This document shows, in pieces, positions 45,212 through 54,723 of a DNA stretch of 64,000 nucleotides. The notes under the pieces are model-generated. The model was given only the letters and a program-made list of their open reading frames with translations, had not been told where the DNA came from and made no database searches. The DNA lies in NCBI RefSeq assembly GCF_047807365.1, contig NZ_JBLOUI010000004.1, positions 1 through 64,000 of the forward strand, written 5' to 3'. The DNA comes from Peptacetobacter sp900539645 (GTDB lineage Bacteria; Bacillota; Clostridia; Peptostreptococcales; Peptostreptococcaceae). Both the position numbers and the translations under genes were made by a program. The stretch's first letter is position 1. Each line of letters opens with the position of its first letter.

Positions 45212-46285
45212 ATGAAAATAGTTGATATCAAAATTGAAAAAATACGTATTCATCTAAAGAAACCGTTTAAAATAGCATTTGCGGTTCAAGATTATGCAGA
45301 CAATGTAATAATTAAAGTTATGACAGATGAAGGAATATATGGACTAGGAGAAGCAGCTCCTTTCTCACCTGTAACTGGAGAAACAGTAGATAGTGTTATA
45401 AGTACACTAAACATGTTCAAAGAAGGATTAATAGGAATGGATCCTTTAGAAATAGAAAAAATACATGTTTTAATGGATAGACTTATAACTGGAAATTCAT
45501 CAGCAAAAGCGGCTATAGATATAGCTTTATTTGATATAAAAGGGAAGGTGATGGGACAGCCACTATACAAAATACTTGGAGGATATGATAATAAAATACA
45601 GACAGATATGACTATCGGTATAGATACTCCAGAAAATATGGCAAAAGAAGCAAAAGAAAGAGTAGAAAACGATGGATTTAGAATATTAAAAATTAAAGCA
45701 GGAATAAATCCAGATGAAGATATAAAAGCATTACAGTTAATAAGAGAAGCAGTTGGAAATGATATACGCCTTAGAGTAGATGCAAATCAGGGTTACTGTG
45801 TAAATGATGCAGTAAGAGTTTTAAAAGAATTTGAAAAAGTTGGTGTAGAAGCAGTTGAACAGTGCCTACCTCATTGGAATATGAATGATGCAAGATTAAT
45901 AAGAGAAAAAGTTGGTTTAAAAGTTATGTTAGACGAAAGCATACATTCTCCAATGGATGCAGCTAAAGCTTGTAAAATGGATGCAGCTGACATATTAAAT
46001 ATAAAACTAATGAAATGTGGCGGACTTTATAATGCATTAAAAATAAATGCTATAGCAGAAGCTAATGACGTTAGATGTATGGTTGGATGTATGCTAGAAA
46101 CTAAAATAGCTATAGCAGCTGGAGCTAGCTTAGTAGCAGCTAAGAAAAATATAACAGAAGCAGACTGCGATAGTTTCATGTACTGTGTAGATCCAGATAA
46201 TGGAATGGAAGGCGGATTTGAAATAAATGGAGATACATTCGTTCTTTCTGATAAACCAGGATTAGGTATAGACTTTGATTTTTAA
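45212..46285 (+). CDS. Dipeptide epimerase (L-Ala-D/L-Glu epimerase-like, enolase superfamily)
   Basis: A 357-residue muconate-lactonising-subgroup enolase: N-terminal capping domain, then a barrel with the KxK base (LKIKAG), metal ligands in RVDANQGY, EQCLPHWN and LDESIHS, and the second lysine in NIKLMKCGG. The residues are those of dipeptide epimerases that convert L-Ala-D-Glu from recycled peptidoglycan to L-Ala-L-Glu. Substrate specificity could be another dipeptide. It is followed by a DUF819 permease and an S15 hydrolase on the same strand. Confidence 0.9.
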   Translation: MKIVDIKIEKIRIHLKKPFKIAFAVQDYADNVIIKVMTDEGIYGLGEAAPFSPVTGETVDSVISTLNMFKEGLIGMDPLEIEKIHVLMDRLITGNSSAKAAIDIALFDIKGKVMGQPLYKILGGYDNKIQTDMTIGIDTPENMAKEAKERVENDGFRILKIKAGINPDEDIKALQLIREAVGNDIRLRVDANQGYCVNDAVRVLKEFEKVGVEAVEQCLPHWNMNDARLIREKVGLKVMLDESIHSPMDAAKACKMDAADILNIKLMKCGGLYNALKINAIAEANDVRCMVGCMLETKIAIAAGASLVAAKKNITEADCDSFMYCVDPDNGMEGGFEINGDTFVLSDKPGLGIDFDF

Positions 46286-46363
46286 TTAAATTATAAGAGA
46301 ATTAAAAAGAATATGCAGTATATTTTATATACTGCATATTCTATAATAGAAGGAGGATAACAT

Positions 46364-47533
46364 ATGGAAAAAGCTGTTTTCAACACCCCAGAGACATTGC
46401 TATTAGTAATGTTTATGACAGTTTCTGTAGGATTGTGGTTACAGAAATTCAAAGTATTTAAGTCTTTAGGACCAGCACTTACAGTAATTATATTAGGAAT
46501 AATACTTTCTAATTTAAAAATAGTTCCTGTAAATCATGACGTTTATGGAATTTTATCAGGGTATTGTATACCATTATCTATATGTATATGTTTATTAAGT
46601 TTAGACTTAAAAGAAATGAAAAAACTTACAAAAGAACCTATTATAGCATTAATATCTGCAGTATTATCAGTTTGTATAATGGCATTTATATTTGGATTAG
46701 TGTTTGCAGGAAAAATAGACGAAGGATGGAAAGTAGCAGGAATGTTTGTTGGAACATATACTGGAGGAAGTGCCAACCTTACAGCTATAGCAGTTGGTCT
46801 TGATGCGGCTAGAGAAACAATAGCAGCAGCAAATGCAGCAGACTATGTAATAGGTATACCAACACTAGTGTTTATGTTTGCAGCGCCTGCTATATTAAAA
46901 AATTCAAAAAAATTCCAGAAATTCTGGCCATACCATCACACAGATGATGAATTATTAGGTGAAGGAGATCATACAGAATTAATGGCATCTAAAGAATGGA
47001 GTATACAAGATATAGCTTGGATGTTGTCTTTAGCATTTGCGGTATTTGCAGTAGCTTCTTGGTTATCTGGAGTGATATTTGGTGAAGGATTTAGAAGTGC
47101 AGGAAGAGTTATACTTATAACTACATTCTCTATAATATTAGCTCAGTTCCCACGGGTTAAAAGACTTAGAGGAAACTTTGACTTAGGTTTATATATAGCA
47201 CTTTTATTCTTAACAACAATAGGATTTGCAGTTAATCTAAAAGATTTCTTTGGATCAACTTTACATATAACAGTATTCTGTTTCTGTGTTGTTATAGGTT
47301 GCACAATACTACATTTAGCAATAACAAGAATATTCAAAATAAGATATGAATATGTATTATTATCAATAGTGGCAGCTATATCAGATGGGCCAACTGCTGC
47401 ATTAGTAGCATCAAGTGCTCAATGGAAGAGTTTAATAAATATAGGACTTCTAATGGGAGTTATAGCCGGGGCATGTGGTAACTATGCCGGTATAACCGTC
47501 GCATATTTAATAAAGGGAACTTTAGGAATGTAA
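46364..47533 (+). CDS. DUF819 family membrane protein, probable permease
   Basis: A 389-residue polytopic protein with about ten to eleven hydrophobic segments and the DUF819 (YjcL-like) signatures FVGTYTGGSANLTAIAVGL and SDGPTAALVASSA, repeated in each half as in secondary transporters. Homologues lie beside dipeptide epimerases, which suggests uptake of a dipeptide or amino acid, but no substrate has been shown that I can name. It is 78 nt after the epimerase with RBS GAAGGAGG. Confidence 0.85.
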   Translation: MEKAVFNTPETLLLVMFMTVSVGLWLQKFKVFKSLGPALTVIILGIILSNLKIVPVNHDVYGILSGYCIPLSICICLLSLDLKEMKKLTKEPIIALISAVLSVCIMAFIFGLVFAGKIDEGWKVAGMFVGTYTGGSANLTAIAVGLDAARETIAAANAADYVIGIPTLVFMFAAPAILKNSKKFQKFWPYHHTDDELLGEGDHTELMASKEWSIQDIAWMLSLAFAVFAVASWLSGVIFGEGFRSAGRVILITTFSIILAQFPRVKRLRGNFDLGLYIALLFLTTIGFAVNLKDFFGSTLHITVFCFCVVIGCTILHLAITRIFKIRYEYVLLSIVAAISDGPTAALVASSAQWKSLINIGLLMGVIAGACGNYAGITVAYLIKGTLGM

Positions 47534-47613
47534 TTGATTATAGGCAAAGGACTTTTAAATTTAAAAGTTTTTTGTCTTAATTAAATTTATTGTTAATTAT
47601 TAGGAGGATAAGA

Positions 47614-49695
47614 ATGAGAGAATATAAATTGTATATATCAGGAATACTATATGGATATGTTTCTTATGAGGGAGAAAAAGTATATTACAAAGAGTTAGAT
47701 GTATATGAAAACAAATTTCTAGATAAAGTTGAATTGACAAAAGAAAAAAATTTAGAAATAACTGACTTTTGTAAGATAAATCTTCTTGAGTTAACAGATA
47801 AAATAGAATACTATGAAAAACACTTAGATGGAAAAAGAAAATTCCTTAGAACTAAGTATGGTGAAACTTATGAGTTAGCAGAGGATAATTATTATATTCA
47901 GAGAAGAAAAAAATTCCCATTAAATGTATTAAAAAGAGATGGTGAAATAGTAGCTTTCTTATGCTCTAATAGAGAATATTCTTCTATATTGGTAAAAGAA
48001 GGTTACGAAGATATTACTCCTTTAAAAGCATGGAACGAAATAAAAGAACCTATTCATCCAGTTAAATATGAGGGAATGTTCGATGTTGAAATGAGGGATG
48101 GTGTAAAATTATCAACAGATGTATTTTTACCAGCAGATATAGAAGGTGATATTCCTGCTATACTAGTACGTACTCCTTATGGAAAAGAACTTAATAATCA
48201 GTCATATTTTAAATACGTTCAAAGAGGATATGCGGTAGTAATACAGGATGTAAGAGGTAGAAATCTAAGTGAAGGTGATTGGATGCCAAACTATACAGAG
48301 GTAGAAGACGGTGACGATACTATAACGTGGATTGCAAATAGACCTTGGTGTAATAAAAAAGTAGGTATGATAGGTGGATCTTATCTTGGATATGTTCAGT
48401 GGGCAGCTGCAGCTAGTGGAAATCCATATTTATCAGCGATGGTAAGTATAGTTTGTGCTGGAAGTGCATTTATGGACTTACCAAGAAGAGGAGGATGTTT
48501 AACATCTGGAATGTTAGCATGGGCATTCTCTGTATCTCAGAAAAAATTTAAACCTGAATTAATGGAAAGAGATGATTGGGAAGAAGTTTTAAATATAAGA
48601 CCATTAGAAAATATACCAGAAATAGCATTAGGATATAAAGTTGATTTCCTTGATAATTGGTTTAAAAATCAAGACTATTGTAAATTCTGGGCTGATTCTG
48701 ATTGGCATGCAAGAAGTAAGAGAATAGTTATTCCTACATTAATAATGTCAGGTTGGTTTGATGATAATGGAATGGGAACAACACAAGCTTTAGATATAGT
48801 TAAAGATTTCCCAGTAGGAAAAAGAAAGGTTATATTAGGACCATGGCAGCATAGTGGTAATTCAAGATACGACTTACATGGGGTTGACTTTGGAGCGAAT
48901 GCGCTTAGATTTGATATAGATCTTAACTTCTTAAAATGGTTTGACCGTCATTTAAAAGGAATAGAAAATGGAATAGATAAAACATCTCCAGTAGAATATT
49001 ATACAGTAGGAGATAATGAATGGAAAACAGCTGAAAATTGGCCAGTTCCAGAAACTGAAAAGGTTGAATTGTTCTTAGATAGTAACGGGGATGCAAATAC
49101 TTCTTATGGGGATGGTAAGATAGTATTTGAGAAACCAGAAGAAGAAAAAGCTGATGAGTACGAATATGATCCAAACAACCCATCTATACATATAATAGAT
49201 ATGTCAGAAAACGAAATAGAGGTTCCAGAGGATTATACAGAGGAAGAAAAACGAGATGATATGCTTTGCTATACAACTGATGTATTAGAAGAAGATTTTA
49301 CAATAACAGGTGATATGGATGTTGAACTTTATGTTTCTTCTGATGCTGTCGATACAGATTTTATAGTTAGGGTAACTGATGTAGATGAAAATGGTAAATC
49401 TATAAAATTAGCGGATGGAATTCTTGGAGCAAAATATAGAAATAGTTTTGAACACCCTGAATTTATGGAAGAAGGGAAAGTATATAAATTAAACATACTT
49501 ACAACTAAGATATCTAATACATTTAAAAAGGGACATAGAATAAGAGTTACAATAACTTCAAGTGCTAAAAACTTTATATTCCCAAATAGTAATACTAAAG
49601 ATGGATTCAACAGTGAAACTTATGTTATAGCTAACAATAAAATTCATCATGGAGGAGCATACCCTTCAAAAGTAACTGTTAGAAAAGAAAAATAA
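47614..49695 (+). CDS. CocE/NonD (peptidase S15) family hydrolase
   Basis: A 693-residue alpha/beta hydrolase. About 140 N-terminal residues are poorly conserved; the S15 core follows, with Ser256 in GGSYLGYVQW, Asp383/384 in GWFDDNGMGTT and His413 in GPWQHSG, then a jelly-roll C-terminal domain. Family members are Xaa-Pro dipeptidyl-peptidases, glutaryl-7-ACA acylases or cocaine esterases. In this operon a peptidase that makes or trims dipeptides is most likely. Start at 47614 for the RBS TAGGAGGA; an upstream TTG was rejected. No signal peptide. Confidence 0.87.
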   Translation: MREYKLYISGILYGYVSYEGEKVYYKELDVYENKFLDKVELTKEKNLEITDFCKINLLELTDKIEYYEKHLDGKRKFLRTKYGETYELAEDNYYIQRRKKFPLNVLKRDGEIVAFLCSNREYSSILVKEGYEDITPLKAWNEIKEPIHPVKYEGMFDVEMRDGVKLSTDVFLPADIEGDIPAILVRTPYGKELNNQSYFKYVQRGYAVVIQDVRGRNLSEGDWMPNYTEVEDGDDTITWIANRPWCNKKVGMIGGSYLGYVQWAAAASGNPYLSAMVSIVCAGSAFMDLPRRGGCLTSGMLAWAFSVSQKKFKPELMERDDWEEVLNIRPLENIPEIALGYKVDFLDNWFKNQDYCKFWADSDWHARSKRIVIPTLIMSGWFDDNGMGTTQALDIVKDFPVGKRKVILGPWQHSGNSRYDLHGVDFGANALRFDIDLNFLKWFDRHLKGIENGIDKTSPVEYYTVGDNEWKTAENWPVPETEKVELFLDSNGDANTSYGDGKIVFEKPEEEKADEYEYDPNNPSIHIIDMSENEIEVPEDYTEEEKRDDMLCYTTDVLEEDFTITGDMDVELYVSSDAVDTDFIVRVTDVDENGKSIKLADGILGAKYRNSFEHPEFMEEGKVYKLNILTTKISNTFKKGHRIRVTITSSAKNFIFPNSNTKDGFNSETYVIANNKIHHGGAYPSKVTVRKEK

Positions 49696-49746
49696 GTATA
49701 ATCACTATATTTTTTGTAAAGCGTTAAATATTATTATTTGACAAGG

Positions 49747-49783
49747 GAAAAGTCAGTGGATAAAATATCTACTGACTTTTCTA
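49747..49783 (+). terminator. Terminator after the CocE-type hydrolase
   Basis: Stem AAAAGTCAGT/ACTGACTTTT (49748-49757 with 49771-49780). It ends the epimerase operon. Confidence 0.8.
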
Positions 49784-49863
49784 ATATATAAAGTAATAAA
49801 AATATGATACCCTAGAAAAAATTTTAAATGAATGTTTTTATTAAGAGATAATATAAAAATTTG

Positions 49864-49892
49864 TTGACAATAATACTTGCACGTGATAATAT
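49864..49892 (+). promoter_or_regulatory. rpsF operon promoter
   Basis: TTGACA (49864-49869), 17 bp, TAATAT (49887-49892), about 75 nt before rpsF. Confidence 0.8.
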
Positions 49893-49925
49893 ATACAAGT
49901 ATGAGAATTAGATTCTCATTTCTCT

Positions 49926-49946
49926 GCTCTAAATAATTTAGAGCCG
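49926..49946 (+). promoter_or_regulatory. Possible S6:S18 leader motif of rpsF
   Basis: Hairpin GCTCTAA/TTAGAGC (49926-49932 and 49938-49944) directly followed by CCG at 49944-49946. rpsF leaders of many bacteria carry an autoregulatory structure recognised by S6-S18 through a CCG element; this fits in outline only. Confidence 0.4.
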
Positions 49947-49972
49947 TTAAGTCCAAAGGGAGGTGAATTGTA

Positions 49973-50257
49973 GTGAGAGATTACGAATTAGTTTACGTTG
50001 TGAAACCAGTTCTAGATGAAGAAACTAGAGAAGGTGTACAGAACAAAATAAAAGAAATAATAGAAACTAATGGTGGTGAAGTAACTAAAGTTGACGCTTG
50101 GGGAAATAGAAAACTAGCTTACCCAATAGCTAAATTTACTGAAGGTTTCTACACATTAGTTAACTTCAAAGCTTCTGTTGAATTACCAAAAGAATTAGAC
50201 AGAAACTTAAAAATAAACGAAAACGTAATAAGACACATGGTTGTTGTTTGTGACTAA
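49973..50257 (+). CDS. rpsF: 30S ribosomal protein S6
   Basis: A 94-residue S6 (MRDYELVYVVKP, GNRKLAYPIAKFTEGFYTLV). It binds the central domain of 16S rRNA with S18, encoded two genes downstream. It has a GTG start with AAAGGGAGGTG upstream and is first in rpsF-ssb-rpsR. Confidence 0.97.
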   Translation: MRDYELVYVVKPVLDEETREGVQNKIKEIIETNGGEVTKVDAWGNRKLAYPIAKFTEGFYTLVNFKASVELPKELDRNLKINENVIRHMVVVCD

Positions 50258-50287
50258 TCATATCTTATTTAAATAGGTGGTGTTTTT

Positions 50288-50764
50288 ATGAATCAGGTTG
50301 TACTAGTAGGAAGACTTACTAAAGATCCAGAATTAAGATATATTCCAGGATCAGGAACACCAGTAGCCACATTTACTCTTGCAGTAAACAGAGATTTTAC
50401 TAAAAGAGATGGCACAAGAGAAGCCGATTTTATTCCTATAGAAGTTATGGGAAAAGCTGCTGAGTTCTGCGCGAACTATCTTACAAAAGGTAGATTAGTA
50501 GCATGTAACGGGCAGATAAGAGTTGATAATTATCAAACTCAGACAGGCGAATGGAAGAACTTTACAAAAGTTAGCTGCAGACAGGTCGATGCACTTGAAA
50601 GCAAAAAAGCTGCTAGCGAAGGTTCTTACAACAATTTTGAGAATAATTACAGTAATAACATAAAAGAGAATCATAATGAACCAGCCTTTGAACCTAGTGG
50701 TCTGTCTTCAGACTTGGACCCAGAAGGTTTTGGAGCTGTGGACGATGACGACATACCATTTTAA
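50288..50764 (+). CDS. ssb: Single-stranded DNA-binding protein
   Basis: A 158-residue SSB: OB fold at 1-105 (MNQVVLVGRLTKDPELRY, FIPIEVMGKAAEFC), an Asn-rich linker and the acidic partner-binding tip DDDDIPF. It covers single strands and recruits replication and repair proteins. Located between rpsF and rpsR as in most Bacillota. Confidence 0.97.
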   Translation: MNQVVLVGRLTKDPELRYIPGSGTPVATFTLAVNRDFTKRDGTREADFIPIEVMGKAAEFCANYLTKGRLVACNGQIRVDNYQTQTGEWKNFTKVSCRQVDALESKKAASEGSYNNFENNYSNNIKENHNEPAFEPSGLSSDLDPEGFGAVDDDDIPF

Positions 50765-50782
50765 AAAGGAGGGAAATTAGTC

Positions 50783-51010
50783 ATGATGAACAAAAGAAGA
50801 CGTAAGAAAAAAAGAGTTTGTCAGTTCTGCGCTGATAAAAACGCTAAAATAGATTACAAAGATACTCAGAGATTACAGAGATATGTTACTGAAAGAGGTA
50901 AAATATTACCAAGAAGAATATCAGGAACATGTGCTAAACATCAGAGAGAATTAACAAAAGCTATAAAAAGAGCTAGAAATATAGCACTTTTACCTTACAC
51001 ATTAGACTAG
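50783..51010 (+). CDS. rpsR: 30S ribosomal protein S18
   Basis: A 75-residue S18 (RRKKKRVCQFCADK, LPRRISGTCAKHQREL). The CQFC and CAKH residues suggest the zinc-binding (C+) form, so it may act as a zinc store. RBS AAAGGAGGG. A strong terminator follows. Confidence 0.97.
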   Translation: MMNKRRRKKKRVCQFCADKNAKIDYKDTQRLQRYVTERGKILPRRISGTCAKHQRELTKAIKRARNIALLPYTLD

Positions 51011-51026
51011 TAAATAATAACGGATA

Positions 51027-51063
51027 AAATCCTATCGAGCAAAGCTCGATAGGATTTTTTTCG
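51027..51063 (+). terminator. rpsR terminator
   Basis: Perfect stem AATCCTATCGAGC/GCTCGATAGGATT with an AAA loop and a T-run. Confidence 0.95.
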
Positions 51064-51276
51064 TTATTAAACAAATTAATTTTGAATTGTGTATAATGTG
51101 TACTATATCATTAAAGACTTTTATATATATCTATTTGTGATATAATATTAATATTAGGGTATTAATAAAATATGCAAAATTAAACGCAAATTTATTAATT
51201 TAATCAAAAAGATTTAAATATATAATTGCTAATACGATTATATAAAACTACTAATAGATATGACAGGAGAGGGAAA

Positions 51277-52251
51277 ATGAAAAAACAGAACCAAACGGTA
51301 ACTGTGATGCTTATGACTGCCATAGCAATAGCTTTAGCTGTTGGAACAACTACTCTTACTACGGCATCAATGGCGATAATATTCACAGTGTGTATACCAT
51401 TTGCGATAGTTGGAATGATATCTACTGAAAAACAGAGCATGGCTGCATTTGTTGTTTCAGTACTAGCTATATTTGGTTTAACAGATGTTAGGTACGCTAT
51501 GGAAGTTGTTGTAACATTTGTCATCCCGTCTATTTTAGTTGGGCGACTTATTGACTCGGTAAGTGAAAAAGATGACGAAGAACGACAGGAACCAATCTAT
51601 ATGGGAATAATTATTTTCATTTTATCGACAATAGCATACGTTATAATAGCTAAATATATGATGAATATAGATGTTGTAAAACAGCTTACTGATACATTTG
51701 CCAAAATATCAAAGACGCGGCTAGAAAATATGCCAAAAGAACAGTTAAATGTTCTTGGAGATGTTACAGCTGCGGAACTTACGGATATGTTTAGAAATAT
51801 GATAGTTTCATTGTTATTTATTCAGTCTGGAATATGTGTATTCTTTACATATTTCTTAGGTGGAGCAATAGCCAAAAGAATAACAGATAAGAACTTAAAT
51901 AGAATAAGAATGTCTGGTTTTTATTTACCAGGAAATGCAGTGGTTATAACATTTGTTATATACCTTGCAGTATTTGGGCTTTCATATATGGATACAGGTC
52001 TAAATACTACTGTTATAATGGGAAATTTACAGATAGTATTTAATATAATGTTTATGATGCAAGGAATTTCTGTATGTATATACTTTATAAAGACTAGAAT
52101 TGTTCAAGGAAGAGGGGGAATAATATTCCCAGTTATATTGATTGTTACTCTAGGAGTGATGGGTGGAGGTACACTCATAGCTCTACTAGGTATGCTTGAT
52201 TGTATTATGGATTTTAGAAAGATTAAACCAAAAATGAAAAAATCCATATAG
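51277..52251 (+). CDS. DUF2232 (YybS-like) membrane protein
   Basis: A 324-residue polytopic protein with about eight hydrophobic segments, of the DUF2232/YybS family that usually precedes gdpP. Start at 51277 for CAGGAGAGGG upstream. The C-terminus is basic. It is possibly a transporter-like S component. gdpP follows after 10 nt, so they are cotranscribed. Confidence 0.85.
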   Translation: MKKQNQTVTVMLMTAIAIALAVGTTTLTTASMAIIFTVCIPFAIVGMISTEKQSMAAFVVSVLAIFGLTDVRYAMEVVVTFVIPSILVGRLIDSVSEKDDEERQEPIYMGIIIFILSTIAYVIIAKYMMNIDVVKQLTDTFAKISKTRLENMPKEQLNVLGDVTAAELTDMFRNMIVSLLFIQSGICVFFTYFLGGAIAKRITDKNLNRIRMSGFYLPGNAVVITFVIYLAVFGLSYMDTGLNTTVIMGNLQIVFNIMFMMQGISVCIYFIKTRIVQGRGGIIFPVILIVTLGVMGGGTLIALLGMLDCIMDFRKIKPKMKKSI

Positions 52252-52261
52252 GAGGATTGAA

Positions 52262-54256
52262 ATGAACGTAAAGCCAAATTTAGATAGAAGTAACCGAGAA
52301 AATATAATATATCTGGTTATAATGCTTATTGGAGGAGTAGCTCTTTTATATTATAATGCAGTAGCTGGAATTGGATTTATAGCTGTATCGGGGATAGTAT
52401 TCTACCTTAATTTAAAAAATAATGAATCAAAAAAAATAGAATGGATGAGATATGTTGAAAATCTATCTTTAAATATGGATAAAATTGCAAAAAAAGCCAT
52501 AAGATATTTGCCGATACCTATGTGTGTAATTGAGTTTAATGGAAAAATAACTATGCACAATGATAAATTCTCAGAAATCATAGGTAGAGATAGATTACTA
52601 GATGAAAATATTAAAGATGTTGTAGGGGAAATTGATTTAACAAAAGCGTTAAACGACGAAAACGAAATGTACTCTGAAATAGAATACAAAGATAAAAGAT
52701 ACAGCATCGTATATAGAGTAATAAAAAATAGAACAAATTCAGATGTAGATTATATGATGGTTCTTTATTGGTTAGATAAAACAGATTATTTAAATCTTAA
52801 AGAAAAATATATAAACGAAAAAACAGTTATAGGAATTATAGAAGTAGACGGATACGAAGAAGTTATTAAAAGTGCAGATGAAGAAAATAGACCTTTAATA
52901 ACTGCAGATATAGAAAGAGTACTGTCTACATTTGAAACCGAGTCAAAAGCAGCTATGAAGAGGGTATCTAAAGATAAATTCTTCTTAGTTATGAATAGAG
53001 AAGAGCTTAAAAAAATAGAGCTAGATAAGTTTGAAATACTAGATAAAATTAGACATATAGACCATGGAAATACACTTCCAGTAACGATAAGTATGGGTGT
53101 TGGTATAGATGGAGAAACTATAAACGATAATTTCAAAATGGCAGTTGGAGCCTTAGACTTAGCACTTGGTAGAGGTGGAGATCAGGTTGTTGTAAAAACT
53201 AAAGATAATTTCTCATTCTACGGAGGAAAATCTAAAGCTGTAGAAAAGAAAACAAAAGTTAAATCAAGACTGATTGGTCATGCTCTAAGAGAAATTATAA
53301 ATCAGAGTGAAGATGTTCTAATAATGGGCCATAGATACCCTGATATGGATGCTATGGGGGCTGCAGTTGGAATATACGACCTTTGCAAAGCTTGTGGTAA
53401 GGAATCTAATATAGTATTAGAAAATCTAAATGACTCTATAGAAATTTTTGCTAAAAAGATAAAAAAAGATAAATACTACAAAGGCATTTTTATAAATCAC
53501 GAAACAGCTATAGAAAGATGTAAAGAGGACACGTTAGTTATAGTTTTAGATACTCATAGACCAAACTTTACAGAGTGTCCTAAGCTTCTGGAAATATCAG
53601 ACAAAGTTGTAGTTATAGACCACCATAGAAGAGGGGTAGAGTTTATAAGTGACGCTGTTCTATTATTCCATGAAATATACGTATCATCTACATGTGAGAT
53701 GGTTACAGAGCTTATTCAGTATATGGATGAAAATATTAAAATAAATAAAATGACAGCGGAAGGACTACTTGCTGGTATAAATCTAGATACTAAAAACTTT
53801 GCTTTTAAAACAGGTGTAAGAACATTTGAAGCAGCATCGTATCTAAGAAAAATCGGTGCAGATACTATAGAAGTTAAAAAGCTATTCAATGCTGATATCA
53901 GCGACTTTACAACCAAAGCAGAAATTATACAAAACACAAAAATTATAAACAATAGAATTTGTATCGGATATACTTCTTCAGAAATTGACAATGTAAATGT
54001 AATTATAGCCAAAGCAGCTGATGAGCTTTTAAACATCAGACAGGTTGAGGCTTCATTTGTGCTAGGTCAAAAGGATGGAAAAGTATTCATTAGTGCTAGA
54101 TCATTAGGAGATATAAATGTCCATGTAATGATGGAAAAACTAGGCGGTGGCGGTCATATAGATATCGCTGGTGCACAGCTTAAAAACGTATCTCTTAAAA
54201 AAGCATATAATATGGTACATGAAATAATAGAAGAATTCTTAGAGGAGGATAAATAG
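52262..54256 (+). CDS. gdpP: Cyclic-di-AMP phosphodiesterase GdpP (DHH family)
   Basis: A 664-residue membrane protein: two N-terminal membrane segments (about 15-55), a PAS-like domain (about 70-170), a degenerate GGDEF domain (about 175-310) lacking the active motif, and a DHH/DHHA1 domain with MGHRYPDMDAMG, VLDTHRPNF, VIDHHRRG and GGGGHIDIAGAQ. It hydrolyses c-di-AMP to pApA and so tunes osmotic and cell-wall balance. The rplI start codon follows its stop directly. Confidence 0.95.
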   Translation: MNVKPNLDRSNRENIIYLVIMLIGGVALLYYNAVAGIGFIAVSGIVFYLNLKNNESKKIEWMRYVENLSLNMDKIAKKAIRYLPIPMCVIEFNGKITMHNDKFSEIIGRDRLLDENIKDVVGEIDLTKALNDENEMYSEIEYKDKRYSIVYRVIKNRTNSDVDYMMVLYWLDKTDYLNLKEKYINEKTVIGIIEVDGYEEVIKSADEENRPLITADIERVLSTFETESKAAMKRVSKDKFFLVMNREELKKIELDKFEILDKIRHIDHGNTLPVTISMGVGIDGETINDNFKMAVGALDLALGRGGDQVVVKTKDNFSFYGGKSKAVEKKTKVKSRLIGHALREIINQSEDVLIMGHRYPDMDAMGAAVGIYDLCKACGKESNIVLENLNDSIEIFAKKIKKDKYYKGIFINHETAIERCKEDTLVIVLDTHRPNFTECPKLLEISDKVVVIDHHRRGVEFISDAVLLFHEIYVSSTCEMVTELIQYMDENIKINKMTAEGLLAGINLDTKNFAFKTGVRTFEAASYLRKIGADTIEVKKLFNADISDFTTKAEIIQNTKIINNRICIGYTSSEIDNVNVIIAKAADELLNIRQVEASFVLGQKDGKVFISARSLGDINVHVMMEKLGGGGHIDIAGAQLKNVSLKKAYNMVHEIIEEFLEEDK

Positions 54257-54709
54257 ATGAAAGTAATATTATTAAAAGACGTAAAAGGTACAGGTAAAAA
54301 AGGAGAAATGAAAGAAGTTAGCGATGGTTACGCAAGAAACTTCTTATTCCCTAAAAAAATGGCTGTACAGGCAGATGCAGGAAATATAAAAGAATTAAAA
54401 GAAAAACAGAAATCACAGGAATTCCATGCTCAGAAAGAATACGATGAAGCAGTACTTCTTGGAAAACAGATGGAAGAAATAAATATAGAAATATACACTA
54501 AAGCTGGAGATGGAGGAAGATTATTTGGATCAATAACTTCTAAAGATATAGCTGAACAGCTTAAAAAACAGAAAGGTATAACTATAGACAAAAGAAAAAT
54601 AAACCTTGAAGAACCAATAAGAGTTTTAGGATCTACAAGAGTAGAAATAAAAATACATCCAAAAGTAACTACTAACATAAGAGTAGATGTTAAAGAAAAA
54701 AATAAATAA
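54257..54709 (+). CDS. rplI: 50S ribosomal protein L9
   Basis: A 150-residue L9: N-terminal rRNA-binding domain (MKVILLKDVKGTGKKGEMKE, GYARNFLFPKKMA), a long connecting helix and a C-terminal domain ending in IRVDVKEKNK. Its RBS GAGGAGG lies inside gdpP and the ATG abuts the gdpP stop. dnaB starts 14 nt later. Confidence 0.97.
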   Translation: MKVILLKDVKGTGKKGEMKEVSDGYARNFLFPKKMAVQADAGNIKELKEKQKSQEFHAQKEYDEAVLLGKQMEEINIEIYTKAGDGGRLFGSITSKDIAEQLKKQKGITIDKRKINLEEPIRVLGSTRVEIKIHPKVTTNIRVDVKEKNK

Positions 54710-54723
54710 GATAGGGTAAAAAA

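Noticed and set aside
49879..49886. GCACGTGA near the rpsF promoter as a parS half-site
   Set aside because: Flanks do not continue the palindrome; it is simply the promoter spacer.
49753..49956. 67-codon minus-strand frame before rpsF
   Set aside because: It covers the terminator, the rpsF promoter and leader on the opposite strand and has no family features.
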